DNA of 64,000 bases from Chryseobacterium sp. Leaf404 (GTDB lineage Bacteria > Bacteroidota > Bacteroidia > Flavobacteriales > Weeksellaceae), in NCBI RefSeq assembly GCF_001424145.1, contig NZ_LMQM01000016.1, positions 54,076-118,075 of the forward strand, read 5' to 3'. Within the stretch, counting starts at the first letter, position 1, and the number at the start of each line of letters is the position of its first letter. The translations under genes and the position numbers were made by a program. This document shows, one piece after another, positions 16,822 to 25,676 of this stretch. Under the pieces are notes generated by a model, which saw nothing but the letters and a program-made list of their open reading frames with translations, searched no databases and was not told the DNA's origin.

Positions 16822-16844
16822 TTTAAGTATAGATTGTTGAATTT

Positions 16845-17279
16845 TTATTTTAAAAGACCCAGAATTTCAGTTCTTTTATATTCTGCAGCGTAATCTTTAG
16901 CGGTTTTTCCTCTACTGTCTTTAATGCTTTTATCAGCACCTTTCTCAATAAGTATTTTTGCAAACTCCGGAGCGTTAAATTTCGCAGCTTCCATCAAAGC
17001 GGTATTGCCTTTACATGCTAAACTTACATTTGCGCCGTTTTCAACAAGAAAACTGAAAATTTTAGTTTTATGATGTCTCGCACTGTATGCAAGTGGTGTA
17101 AACGATTCGTCTTTTACGTTGATGCATTTGTTGTAATCTGAAGAAAATACTTTTATAAACTCTTCAACATTATCATTATTAAAAATTTGCTTTTGATTAT
17201 CAGTGATTTGTTGTGCGTGAGCGAGATTTGAAACAAAAAATACTGCAACAGCGAATAGGGTAAAGATTATATTTTTCAT
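16845..17279 (-). CDS. Secreted ankyrin-repeat protein (second of pair)
   Basis: 144 residues with a signal peptide ending HAQ (about residue 23). The mature part carries three ankyrin-type repeats: FTPLAYSARHHKTKIFSFLVENGANV, NTALMEAAKFNAPEFAKILIEKGADK and GKTAKDYAAEYKRTEILGLL. No membrane helix or T9SS signal, so it is predicted periplasmic. It is paralogous to the upstream ankyrin gene. It has its own -7 box TAGATTTG (17313-17306) with TTG (17338-17336) 22 bases before it. Ankyrin proteins bind partner proteins; the partner here is unknown. Confidence 0.8.
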   Translation of the reverse strand: MKNIIFTLFAVAVFFVSNLAHAQQITDNQKQIFNNDNVEEFIKVFSSDYNKCINVKDESFTPLAYSARHHKTKIFSFLVENGANVSLACKGNTALMEAAKFNAPEFAKILIEKGADKSIKDSRGKTAKDYAAEYKRTEILGLLK

Positions 17280-17385
17280 AAATTATTTATTTTCTTTATT
17301 ATTTACAAATCTAAAGATTTTTTTTGATAAATTTTCAAGCAACTTACAAAGAGACAAAGCATAAATGTAATTTTATCAGGACTTT

Positions 17386-17814
17386 TTATTCCAAAAGTTT
17401 AATGATTTCCGGTTTCTCGTACTTTTTTGCGTAGTCCAGAGCGGTGTAACCTCTATCCGTTTTGGTTGATTTGTTTGCGCCATTTTCTATTATTTTTTTA
17501 GCAAATTCTGTATTTCCATATTTTGCTGCGAACATCAATGGAGTTTTTCCGTCACATACTTTTTCAAGATCAGCATTATTGTCGAGAAGTTTTTGAAATA
17601 ATTTCGGACGATCTGCTTTTATTGCCAATGCTAAAAGTGAATACGATGCATCTTTTGTTTTATAGCAAAGGTTGATGTTTTCTTTATTAACAAGTTTGGC
17701 GAAGTCTTCGGTATCATCATAGCTGATCATTTTTTTATGCTCATCAGACAATTCCTGAGCTGATGTAATGCTGAATGCTGCTATAGCAACAAGCGTAAAT
17801 AATAGTTTTTTCAT
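17386..17814 (-). CDS. Secreted ankyrin-repeat protein (first of pair)
   Basis: 142 residues with a signal peptide (cleavage near TSAQ, residue 19). Three ankyrin-type repeats follow (YSLLALAIKADRPKLFQKLLDNNADL, KTPLMFAAKYGNTEFAKKIIENGANK, YTALDYAKKYEKPEIIKLLE). It is closely related in layout to the next gene. Its ATG lies 14 bases after the stop of the XRE regulator and no TAnnTTTG box is visible between them, so it is probably the last gene of the DUF2975-DUF2975-XRE transcript. Predicted periplasmic. Confidence 0.8.
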   Translation of the reverse strand: MKKLLFTLVAIAAFSITSAQELSDEHKKMISYDDTEDFAKLVNKENINLCYKTKDASYSLLALAIKADRPKLFQKLLDNNADLEKVCDGKTPLMFAAKYGNTEFAKKIIENGANKSTKTDRGYTALDYAKKYEKPEIIKLLE

Positions 17815-17828
17815 TATATAAAATTATT

Positions 17829-18032
17829 TTAAGGTTTAAATTCTAAAATATCTCCGGGTTGGCAGTCGAGTGCTTTACAAATGGCTTCCAGGGTTGAAAG
17901 TTTTACGGCTTTTGCCTTCCCTGTTTTTAAAATGGAAAGATTGGCCTGCGTGATACCAATTTTTTCGGCTAGTTCCTGAGACTGCATTTTTCTTTTCGCC
18001 AACATGACGTCTACGTTGATGATAATTGGCAT
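17829..18032 (-). CDS. XRE-family HTH regulator
   Basis: A 67-residue Cro/C1-type helix-turn-helix protein. The recognition region is SQELAEKIGITQANLSILKTGKAKAV, followed by LEAICKALDCQPGDILEF, which is typical of the YozG/HTH_26 group. Members of this group are commonly encoded next to DUF2975 membrane proteins, as here: the upstream DUF2975 gene ends 3 bases before its ATG. It probably autoregulates the unit, and the palindrome in the promoter at 19203-19214 is a candidate site. Confidence 0.85.
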   Translation of the reverse strand: MPIIINVDVMLAKRKMQSQELAEKIGITQANLSILKTGKAKAVKLSTLEAICKALDCQPGDILEFKP

Positions 18033-18035
18033 AAT

Positions 18036-18599
18036 TTAAATTGTTAAGTCGTTTTCTTCCTGAATTTTTCTTCCTTTTGCAAAGATTTCTTTCAGGAAAA
18101 TAAAAATCAATCCGGTGATGATGAATAGAAATGGTGGTGTTAAGTCGAATCTTTGTGAGGAGGTCAATAGATCGATGGCTAAATGAATGCTTCCGAAAAC
18201 GATGAGACCGAAACCTAAAATTTTGAAGCTGTTTAGTGCGTTTTCGGTGAAAAAATTGTCTTTTGAAAGTTCATTTAAAATTTTAAAAATAATAATTAAT
18301 ATAAAACACAGAGAAGCCAATCCTAAAAAAGCCAATGAAACGCCTTCCAAAGAATTTTCTGTAACCAGAACCATTTTTGTAAAAGGATAATGAAACTGTA
18401 CGATCTCTGAACTGATCTGTTGAATGTTGTTTTCAGTTTTCCAGTTATCGAGTGATATAAATTGATTGGTTGAACTGGTAAAAGCATAGACTGACATCAA
18501 GCCTAAAATCCATATTGAAATGAGTGTAAATCCTAAAGTATAAATTCCAAACGGATATTTTAGCCAATAAAGCAGGGAGTTTTTTCCTAAAAGTTTCAT
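18036..18599 (-). CDS. DUF2975 membrane protein (second)
   Basis: 187 residues with four predicted membrane helices (about 17-38, 86-108, 122-146, 152-172). The arrangement, with an extracytoplasmic loop after helix 1, fits DUF2975 (YoaS-like) proteins. Function is unknown; the family is nearly always linked to a small XRE regulator, as here. It overlaps no neighbour and has 32 bases to the upstream paralogue. Confidence 0.75.
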   Translation of the reverse strand: MKLLGKNSLLYWLKYPFGIYTLGFTLISIWILGLMSVYAFTSSTNQFISLDNWKTENNIQQISSEIVQFHYPFTKMVLVTENSLEGVSLAFLGLASLCFILIIIFKILNELSKDNFFTENALNSFKILGFGLIVFGSIHLAIDLLTSSQRFDLTPPFLFIITGLIFIFLKEIFAKGRKIQEENDLTI

Positions 18600-18631
18600 G
18601 ATTTTTAAATTTTTGAATTTGGTTAATGTTT

Positions 18632-19177
18632 TTAGATAGTTAAATCGATTTCGGATTGCAACTCAACACCTTTTTTAAAGATGAGGCTTACGATGTATAA
18701 AATTGCAGCCATAATGAGAAAATTGAAACTTTCAAAGCTAAAATCGATAACAAAATTTCCTTTAAAGAGAAGTGGGATAATTGAGCTGAAGACAATATTC
18801 AGAATTCCCAAAAGCAAAGCTGAAGAACTAAGTTTTGAAATCAAATCAGATGTTTCCTGATTAAATGGATTTTGAAAATCTACTCTGTTTAAGATGTTAA
18901 GGGCGTTGCTCATCAACTTCATAAAAACCCATAAATAGACAATAATAAAAATTCCGAATATGGTAAAATTGAAAATTCCCTGTTGTTTTAATTCTGTAAA
19001 TTTAACAGCTGCACCATTTATAGTAATTTTTGCACCGTTCAGAAATGGCATATCCAAATCGAAAACTATTGCAACTAAACATAGAATTGTGACTAAGATT
19101 GCAATGCCTCCGGAAACGAGACTAATCCATAAAATAACTTTCAAAAATGAAATGGCGAAGTGGGAATAATTTTTCAT
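18632..19177 (-). CDS. DUF2975 membrane protein (first)
   Basis: 181 residues with four predicted membrane helices (about 10-35, 71-90, 112-133, 142-165) in the same layout as the next gene. Both proteins end in a similar motif (ELQSEIDLTI here, KIQEENDLTI there), which supports paralogy. It is the first gene of the DUF2975-DUF2975-XRE-(ankyrin) unit, with a well-formed promoter upstream. Confidence 0.75.
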   Translation of the reverse strand: MKNYSHFAISFLKVILWISLVSGGIAILVTILCLVAIVFDLDMPFLNGAKITINGAAVKFTELKQQGIFNFTIFGIFIIVYLWVFMKLMSNALNILNRVDFQNPFNQETSDLISKLSSSALLLGILNIVFSSIIPLLFKGNFVIDFSFESFNFLIMAAILYIVSLIFKKGVELQSEIDLTI

Positions 19178-19195
19178 AGCTAAATTTTATTATTG

Positions 19196-19224
19196 CAAAT
19201 ATATAATATATTATCGTAAAACAA
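19196..19224 (-). promoter_or_regulatory. Promoter with spacer palindrome, DUF2975/XRE unit
   Basis: -33 TTG (19224-19222) and -7 TATATTTG (19203-19196) with an 18-base spacer. A perfect 12-base palindrome ATAATATATTAT (19203-19214) lies within the spacer, where a repressor site would be expected. The region is A/T-rich, so chance is possible. Confidence 0.6.
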
Positions 19225-19262
19225 TAAATAATTGTAAAAATTTAAAATATGTAAAGCAAAAA

Positions 19263-19289
19263 AATACCGAAGAAAAAATCTCCGGTATT
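19263..19289 (-). terminator. Terminator after DUF937 gene
   Basis: A stem AATACCGAAGA/TCTCCGGTATT (one mismatch) with a five-A loop, followed on the minus strand by T residues, downstream of the stop at 19312. Confidence 0.75.
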
Positions 19290-19311
19290 CTATATATGAA
19301 TTTAATCGCTG

Positions 19312-19965
19312 TTATTTTCCTCCAAGAAAACCTCCTAGGATATCTCCAAGACCGCCTCCTTGCTTGTTATTATTTCCGCCTCCGCCAAGAACGCTTCCAA
19401 GAATATCACCCAATCCGCCTCCTGAAGATTGTGCACCACCGCCACCCAAAACGCTTCCTAAGATATTGCTCAAAGGATCGTTTGATGCCTGAGACTGGTT
19501 CTGAGCATTACCCAAAATTCCTCCCAAAAGATCGCCAATTCCTCCTGCTCCTACATTATTTTGTTGCTTTTCTTTACCAATATAGCCCATGATTACCGGA
19601 GCAAGCATTGCTAAAATTGGTCCTATTTTATCCATAGAAATCCCTGTATTTTGCGAGAGATTATTTTCTACGGTATTTTTATCGTTTCCGAAAATGTGCG
19701 AAAGAATAGAACCGCCTTCACCCTGTCTTGCATCTGCCTGCGAAACGTCATCCAAGATACTTCCGTCGTGATCTTTATCTAAAGCGTTGTTTAGGGATTC
19801 TGCTTCCTTCGCATCCTGAGATTTGTTTCTGAGATAAGAAATTACCAATGGCGCAGCCACTGCAAGAAGTGCTAAAATCTGAGTTTTGCTTACTCCGAAT
19901 TTGTTTTCTGCCTGCTCGGCAACCTGATTTCCTGTGTTTCCTGTTAAAAGGTCTAATAAACTCAT
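19312..19965 (-). CDS. DUF937 glycine-rich protein
   Basis: 217 residues. The N-terminal half has the DUF937 pattern (LLDLLTGN, VSKTQILALLAVAAPLVISYL, then a second copy KIGPILAMLAPVIMGYIG). The C-terminal half is three Gly-rich repeats of the form GLGDILGSVLGGGG, separated by Asn/Gln/Ser-rich linkers. There is no signal peptide. The family is widespread in Bacteroidota and its function is unknown. The internal repeats at DNA level could vary in number between strains. Confidence 0.8.
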   Translation of the reverse strand: MSLLDLLTGNTGNQVAEQAENKFGVSKTQILALLAVAAPLVISYLRNKSQDAKEAESLNNALDKDHDGSILDDVSQADARQGEGGSILSHIFGNDKNTVENNLSQNTGISMDKIGPILAMLAPVIMGYIGKEKQQNNVGAGGIGDLLGGILGNAQNQSQASNDPLSNILGSVLGGGGAQSSGGGLGDILGSVLGGGGNNNKQGGGLGDILGGFLGGK

Positions 19966-20040
19966 GTTGTGTTTAAATTTTATTTGTTAGATTTCAAATG
20001 TAGTAAAAAAAATGATCGCTGATGAAACAATTTTATCACT

Positions 20041-21297
20041 TTAAAATTCTCTGATTTCCTGATCAGAAAATCCTTTGGATCTCAACAGTTCGGCGTACTC
20101 TTCCGCAGAAATTGTCATCCAGTTTACAGCTTCAGGCGCAGTTTTTTTATCAATAACAAATTCTAAAATTCCTTTGTTGTCATTCATCCATGGTAAAAGA
20201 TAGTAAGCTAATCCGCCTTTATAACTTTTAAAATCACCAAAAGTTTTTGCTTTTTCCACATGTCCTAAAATAAAATATGAAAAAACATAAAACAGCGGAA
20301 TAAGGATTACGGCAAAGTAAGTTTTTCTGAAAATTTTCTGTCTGTGCATCATACCGTATCCGATGGCTATTGCAAAAACGATGTTGAATGGCAGAAAAAA
20401 TACGTAGTTGTCTGTCACCGCGTAAAAAGTGGAAAATCCGTACACGAAGAATGAGGAAAACAGAAACACAAAAAACATTTCTTTATTATTCCTGTACAGC
20501 GTAAAAATTCCCACAACACCGAAAAATATAAAAACCGTATAATTATAGATGATGTAAAAAACAGATTTCACCAAATCACCAAGGTATTGCGGGAGTGTTT
20601 TTTTGAATGAATCTTCAACCCAATGCCCTTGGTCTGATGAATAAGGAGAATTGAGCTGCAAACCCTGAAAATAATTTAAAACAAACAGAGCTGCAAACAG
20701 CGCTGAAAATAAAGCCAGCGATAGAAAAGCTTCTTTCTTTTCATTTCTCATGTAGTAGAGGAATACAAAAAATCCCGGTATTAAAAGAACATTCTGGATG
20801 TGAAGCCACAGAGAAATGCCTAAAAACAGTCCGCTCAGGATGATGTATATTTTTTTTTCTGTGCAGAAACTTCTAATGACAGAGAGAAAAAAAAGAGAAA
20901 TCCACAGGCAGTTGTAGGTGTAGACTTCAGGAATTTCTGCATTTCTCCAGAAGCTGAAACTCAAACCAAAAACTGCTGCGGCAATGGCGCTCGTCAGCGT
21001 ATTGGCTTTTAAAGATAAAACACTGAGGTAAACAAAAACAACGGATAGCGCTGCTGAAAGTAATACTAAAATCCTGTTGGCTTCAATCCCATTCAACCCG
21101 AAAATATCTTTAATCAAGATTGCGGTGTTCACATATAAAAAATGAGAAGTTGCCGTTGCGGTAGTCATCCATTCGCCCTGTTCTACAGTAAGAACGAAGC
21201 CTACGCAATCTGCAAACGGAATTCTTGCAAAGCTGCCCCAGAAATAGATGGAGAGAAAGATTAAAAACAGCAGAATCCCTGTTAAATTTTTATTCAT
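20041..21297 (-). CDS. Multi-pass membrane protein, GT-C/DUF2723-like
   Basis: 418 residues from the ATG at 21297; a TTG one codon upstream is less likely. About ten membrane helices. The loop motif FSFWRNAEIPEVYTYNCLW, with acidic residue and EVYT, matches the signature of DUF2723 proteins, a GT-C fold group related to protein O-mannosyltransferases and TMEM260. An early extracytoplasmic acidic motif (FADCVGF) is also in place. A role in sugar transfer from a lipid carrier is inferred, not shown. It sits 3 bases after the DUF2480 gene stop, so the two are co-transcribed. Confidence 0.65.
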   Translation of the reverse strand: MNKNLTGILLFLIFLSIYFWGSFARIPFADCVGFVLTVEQGEWMTTATATSHFLYVNTAILIKDIFGLNGIEANRILVLLSAALSVVFVYLSVLSLKANTLTSAIAAAVFGLSFSFWRNAEIPEVYTYNCLWISLFFLSVIRSFCTEKKIYIILSGLFLGISLWLHIQNVLLIPGFFVFLYYMRNEKKEAFLSLALFSALFAALFVLNYFQGLQLNSPYSSDQGHWVEDSFKKTLPQYLGDLVKSVFYIIYNYTVFIFFGVVGIFTLYRNNKEMFFVFLFSSFFVYGFSTFYAVTDNYVFFLPFNIVFAIAIGYGMMHRQKIFRKTYFAVILIPLFYVFSYFILGHVEKAKTFGDFKSYKGGLAYYLLPWMNDNKGILEFVIDKKTAPEAVNWMTISAEEYAELLRSKGFSDQEIREF

Positions 21298-21300
21298 CAA

Positions 21301-21810
21301 TTAATTTTTCAGTATCGGAACATTCGAACAGGCTTCACCAAACATCAGAGATTTTACAAGGGGCTGGATTTTTTCTACCAGTTCTACATAAGCATTTTCG
21401 GGAATTAATTTATCCGAGCATCCTTTCACCAAAACTCTTTTGCCTTCCATTTCAGAAAAATCATGGTTTGTAATGGCATCATGCATCAGAATTATTTCTA
21501 AATTTTCAAGGTTGCCGAAAACTATTTTTTTGGTAATGTCAGCCAGTTTAGCCGTAATTAAAAAGTACGCCCAAAGCGGAACAATCGCATCGGCAGAATT
21601 GTAAACATAAACAAACGAATCTCTGTATTCTTCAGCATTGATGGCAGCTACTTTTTCACGGAAATCCTTTTCCTTCAAAACCATTTCCATAAAAAGAAAA
21701 TCTTTCAGGTCAATTCCTTTTCTTGCACCTTTCGGAACCAGATCGGTGAGGTCAAAATTGATTAATCCGCTGGCTGCTACTTTATTCTTTATTTCAAATT
21801 CTTCTGACAT
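21301..21810 (-). CDS. DUF2480 protein
   Basis: 169 residues from the ATG at 21810; an ATG three codons upstream and a TTG at 21843 are alternatives. The pattern GLINFDLTDLVPKGARKGIDLKDFLF and later VPLWAYFLI and VLVKGCSD is that of DUF2480, found across Bacteroidota. There is no signal peptide or membrane helix. Function unknown. It is the first gene of a two-gene unit with the GT-C-like protein. Confidence 0.75.
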   Translation of the reverse strand: MSEEFEIKNKVAASGLINFDLTDLVPKGARKGIDLKDFLFMEMVLKEKDFREKVAAINAEEYRDSFVYVYNSADAIVPLWAYFLITAKLADITKKIVFGNLENLEIILMHDAITNHDFSEMEGKRVLVKGCSDKLIPENAYVELVEKIQPLVKSLMFGEACSNVPILKN

Positions 21811-21913
21811 TTTTATCATTATCTTTGATGCAAATTTACTCAATTCAAAATTGAAACTGAGGTTTGATATTTGAAATTCAGAAAATCAATTATCGTTTTG
21901 TTATTCATCGTTT

Positions 21914-23023
21914 ATGAAATACTACATCATCGCAGGAGAGGCTTCCGGAGATTTGCACGGAAGTAATTTAATGAAAGCTTTAAGACAGAAAGATTCCAGT
22001 GCAGAATTCAGATTCTGGGGTGGAGATTTGATGCAGAAAAAGGGCGGAACTTTGGTTAAACACTACCGCGACTTAGCTTTTATGGGTTTTCTGGAAGTGG
22101 CGATGAACCTGAAAACGATTTTGAGAAATATTAAAATCTGCAAAGAAGACATTAAAAACAATAAACCTGACGTTCTCATTTTAGTAGACTATCCGGGTTT
22201 CAATCTTAGAATTGCAAAATTTGCCAAAGAGTTGGGAATTAAAGTGGTATACTATATTTCGCCTCAGCTCTGGGCCTGGAAAGAAGGCCGCGTGGAAATC
22301 ATCAGAAAATATGTGGATGAAATGATGGTTATTTTGCCTTTCGAGGAAGAATTTTATCAGAAACATAACGTAAAATCTCATTTTGTGGGCCATCCGCTTC
22401 TGGATGCGATTTCAAATTTAGATGAAATTAATGTTGATGATTTTAAATCTGAAAATGGTTTAAATAAAAAAGAAATCATCGCACTTTTGCCCGGCTCAAG
22501 AAAGCAGGAAGTAGAAAAAATGCTGGAAATTATGCTTTCTTTGCGTCCTCATTTTGAGGATTATCAGTTTGTAATTGCCGGCGCACCGAGTCTGGATAAA
22601 GAGTTTTACCAGAAATATGTGGATGAAAATGTGCATTTCGTTTCCAATAAAACCTACGATTTGCTGAGGTGTTCGAAAGCCGCTTTGGTTACTTCTGGTA
22701 CGGCAACTCTGGAAACCGCTTTGCTGAATATCCCGGAGGTAGTTTGCTACCGTGGAAGTAAAATTTCTTATGCCATTGCCAAAAGGCTGGTGAAAAATAT
22801 CAAATATATTTCATTGGTGAATTTAATTATGGACGGGGAAGTGGTGAAGGAACTGATTCAAACTGAACTTACAACAGAAAATCTTGTCGAGGAACTCAAA
22901 TCTATTATCGAAGGTGAAAAAAGAGTAGGGATGCTCCGTGATTTTAAACTTCTAAGAGAAAAGTTAGGTGGAAAAGGAGCCAGCGAAAACGCGGCGGATA
23001 TCATTTTAAATCTAAAAAAGTAG
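21914..23023 (+). CDS. lpxB: Lipid-A-disaccharide synthase LpxB
   Basis: A 369-residue GT19-family glycosyltransferase. N-terminal IAGEASGDLHGSNL and RFWGGDLMQ, central PQLWAWKEGR and VGHPLLD, and C-terminal LLPGSRKQEV and TSGTATLETALL are all family hallmarks. It joins UDP-diacylglucosamine and lipid X to form the disaccharide of lipid A, at the inner membrane's cytoplasmic face. A -7-type box TATCTTTG lies at 21820-21827, within the start region of the divergent DUF2480 gene. comEC follows 60 bases after the stop. Confidence 0.95.
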   Translation: MKYYIIAGEASGDLHGSNLMKALRQKDSSAEFRFWGGDLMQKKGGTLVKHYRDLAFMGFLEVAMNLKTILRNIKICKEDIKNNKPDVLILVDYPGFNLRIAKFAKELGIKVVYYISPQLWAWKEGRVEIIRKYVDEMMVILPFEEEFYQKHNVKSHFVGHPLLDAISNLDEINVDDFKSENGLNKKEIIALLPGSRKQEVEKMLEIMLSLRPHFEDYQFVIAGAPSLDKEFYQKYVDENVHFVSNKTYDLLRCSKAALVTSGTATLETALLNIPEVVCYRGSKISYAIAKRLVKNIKYISLVNLIMDGEVVKELIQTELTTENLVEELKSIIEGEKRVGMLRDFKLLREKLGGKGASENAADIILNLKK

Positions 23024-23083
23024 AGTAATTTAGTTTTCATATTCTAAAATTTTTTAATTTAGTCTGTACAAACACAGATATTT

Positions 23084-24859
23084 TTGAACAGACAGCCCCT
23101 CTTGATTCTTGTCATTTCTTTTATCCTCGGAATTTTCTTTCAGGATCATTTTTCTCTTGCACAAAACTCTGTTTATTTTATTTTAATTTTTTTGATGTTA
23201 ATTTCAGGATTGCATTTTCTGAAAAATCAATTGGTTTTTAAGCTTAAAAACGGTTTTCTCATCACTTTGTTTTTCGGCCTGGGAATTTCTTTTCATTTTT
23301 ATAACAGTTTAAATGAAGAAAAATTTAATTTAAAAACCAATGAAACCATCGTTTTTAAAGTTTCAAAAAAATTAAATTCAAACGAAAAATATAAAAAATA
23401 TGAAGTTAGAGCTCAGGTTAGGGAAAAATCTTTTGACGCAGTTTTAAGTGTTGTTAGAGATCAAAAAGAATTAGATTTCAATCATTATTACAGGGCAAAA
23501 GCTTACGTTGTTCAACCCAAATCTCCTGAGCATGATTTTCAGTTCGATTACTCTAAATATCTTCATAGGAAAAATATTGATTACCAATGTTTTATCAACG
23601 GTGAAATATCTTCAGCAACAAGAAGTGATTTAAGTTTTTCTGAAAAAATTAAACAAAACCGTTTGGAAATTTTACAGCAAATCAATGATTCTGAAATGAA
23701 TTTCCGCAGCCGTGAGTTTTTGAAGGGAATTATTCTTGCAGACCGCACAGAAATAGATTCTGAAACTGTTCAGGATTTCAACCGCTCCGGTTTGGTGCAT
23801 TTTTTAGCGATTTCGGGAACGCATATTGTCGTGATTTTCGGGATGTTTTATTTTTTAATGATGAGGTTTTCGCCTGTTCAATTTAAAAAATATGCCATTG
23901 TCATCAGTTTAATTTTTATCTGGATCTTTGGCGTTTTCATAGGATTCGGAAATTCTGTGGTGCGTTCGTGTATTATGATTTCGGTGTATTTTATATACGT
24001 TTTGCTTCAGAGAAAACCAGATTTGCTTCATTCGGTGGGGCTTTCAGCGATGATTATTTTAGTGATTGATACTCAACAGATTTTCGATGTCGGGTTTCAG
24101 TTGAGTTTTCTTGCAGTGTTAGGGATTTACTGGCTGAATCAACCGATTTTGAAATATTTTCCGAGGCAGGATCATTATTTTAAAAAGTTAATTTACAATA
24201 CTGTTTCAATTTCAATCGCTGCGCAACTGGCTACGCTGCCGTTGGTTCTGTATTATTTTCATCAGTTTTCTTTAATTTCAATTTTGGCAAACTTCTTTAT
24301 TGTTCCGTTTTCAGAACTGATTATTATTTTTTCTTTTCTGATGACTGCTTTAATTGGCTTTAATCTGGATTTTGAGATTTTCAATTTGATTTACGATTTT
24401 GTTATTCAATATCTGTTGAAAATCATTCACTGGTTTGCTGGCTTTGATTCTGTTTTTTTTGAAAATATTCCGTTAAACTTAACCGAAGTTTTTGCACTGT
24501 TTGCAGTTGTCTTTTTCCTGAGATTTGTTTTGGAGGAGTTTAATCTGAAAAACAGTTCAAATCTGTCCTTAACTATTTTTACTTTTTTAATCATAAGAAT
24601 TACTTTCAATCTGATTGAATATCAAAAAGATGAATTTTTGGTTCATCATTATAAAAAAGAAACTGTTTTTTCAGTCAAGAAGGGTGACAGGGTTGAATTT
24701 TGGTTGAATTCTGAGCAGGAAAAAAGTAAAATTCTGCAATACGTTATCAATCCTTATCAGTCTTCCCGGAGAATAAAAAATGTTGAGCTTAAACATATTC
24801 CTGCATCTGCCAAAATGGTAATTTTTAATGGTAAATCTTTTCCTCTTGAGTCACCGTAA
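23084..24859 (+). CDS. comEC: ComEC/Rec2-family DNA-uptake channel protein
   Basis: 591 residues. Two N-terminal membrane helices and an OB-like DUF4131 region (about 25-175) precede the Competence domain of multiple membrane helices (about 195-490), with FLAISGTHIVVIFGM and FGNSVVRSCIMISVYF as signatures. It lacks the C-terminal metallo-beta-lactamase domain found in some ComEC proteins. It forms the inner-membrane channel for single-stranded DNA in transformation. The start is a TTG at 23084: an in-frame stop lies 24 bases upstream and no ATG is found for some 40 codons after. Confidence 0.85.
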   Translation: MNRQPLLILVISFILGIFFQDHFSLAQNSVYFILIFLMLISGLHFLKNQLVFKLKNGFLITLFFGLGISFHFYNSLNEEKFNLKTNETIVFKVSKKLNSNEKYKKYEVRAQVREKSFDAVLSVVRDQKELDFNHYYRAKAYVVQPKSPEHDFQFDYSKYLHRKNIDYQCFINGEISSATRSDLSFSEKIKQNRLEILQQINDSEMNFRSREFLKGIILADRTEIDSETVQDFNRSGLVHFLAISGTHIVVIFGMFYFLMMRFSPVQFKKYAIVISLIFIWIFGVFIGFGNSVVRSCIMISVYFIYVLLQRKPDLLHSVGLSAMIILVIDTQQIFDVGFQLSFLAVLGIYWLNQPILKYFPRQDHYFKKLIYNTVSISIAAQLATLPLVLYYFHQFSLISILANFFIVPFSELIIIFSFLMTALIGFNLDFEIFNLIYDFVIQYLLKIIHWFAGFDSVFFENIPLNLTEVFALFAVVFFLRFVLEEFNLKNSSNLSLTIFTFLIIRITFNLIEYQKDEFLVHHYKKETVFSVKKGDRVEFWLNSEQEKSKILQYVINPYQSSRRIKNVELKHIPASAKMVIFNGKSFPLESP

Positions 24860-24966
24860 ATCAATGCAGTCTTAGCTGCTGTAAATGCGTGTGTCACTCT
24901 TATTTAGAAAGATTACAAACTGTCTAATAGTGAGATTCGTCACTTTTTAGTTTTGTTAACATTCCT

Positions 24967-24974
24967 TAATTTTG
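24967..24974 (+). promoter_or_regulatory. -7 box of sdhCAB
   Basis: TAATTTTG matches TAnnTTTG, 24 bases upstream of the sdhC ATG at 24999. It also argues against a TTG start at 24972. Confidence 0.5.
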
Positions 24975-24998
24975 TGGAAAATCAAATTTAAGCTCGAT

Positions 24999-25661
24999 AT
25001 GGCAGGTTTAACAAGTTCTTCGATAGGCAGGAAATATGCAATGGCATTTTCAGCAATGTTTTTGCTGATTTTTCTGTTGATGCATTTATCAACCAATATG
25101 ACATCAGTATTCAGTGAAGATGTCTTCAATTCAGCTTCTCATTTTATGGGGTATAATCCGGCAGTTCAGTTCCTGATGCAACCCATTCTGATGTTTGCTG
25201 TAGTATTCCATTTTGTGATGGGATTTATCCTGGAAATAAGAAATAATAAGGCTCGCCCTATAAAATACGCTGATAATAAAGGTTCTGCTAATTCTACCTG
25301 GATGTCTAGAAATATGATCATTTCTGGTGCTGTGATCTTAGCTTTCTTGGTATTGCATTTTTATGATTTTTATTTTCCTGAAATGAATTACAAGTACATT
25401 CAGGCAAATACTCCAGACGAAACAAGATATTGGGCAGAGCTGCACCACAAGTTTCATGATCTTTGGAGAGTGGTTTTATATGTGGTAGCTTTCGGATTGC
25501 TTGGTTTGCACCTTGCTCATGGATTTCAGTCTTCTTTCCAGTCTATTGGTGCAAGACATCCTAAATATACACCTGTAATCAAAGCTTTCGGAAACTGGTA
25601 TTCTGTACTTATTCCGCTTGGTTTTATCATCATCGCAGTTTTTCATTACGTAACTCAATAA
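24999..25661 (+). CDS. sdhC: Succinate dehydrogenase cytochrome b subunit (B-type)
   Basis: 220 residues from the ATG at 24999. Five membrane helices with His residues placed for two b-type haems (LLMHLSTN, FHFVMGF, VLHFYDF, HKFHDLW, LHLAHGFQ). This single-subunit diheme anchor is typical of B-type succinate:menaquinone reductases such as those of Wolinella and Bacteroidota. It anchors SdhAB and passes electrons to menaquinone. sdhA begins 15 bases after the stop. Confidence 0.93.
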   Translation: MAGLTSSSIGRKYAMAFSAMFLLIFLLMHLSTNMTSVFSEDVFNSASHFMGYNPAVQFLMQPILMFAVVFHFVMGFILEIRNNKARPIKYADNKGSANSTWMSRNMIISGAVILAFLVLHFYDFYFPEMNYKYIQANTPDETRYWAELHHKFHDLWRVVLYVVAFGLLGLHLAHGFQSSFQSIGARHPKYTPVIKAFGNWYSVLIPLGFIIIAVFHYVTQ

Positions 25662-25676
25662 TTTCAATATACTAAT

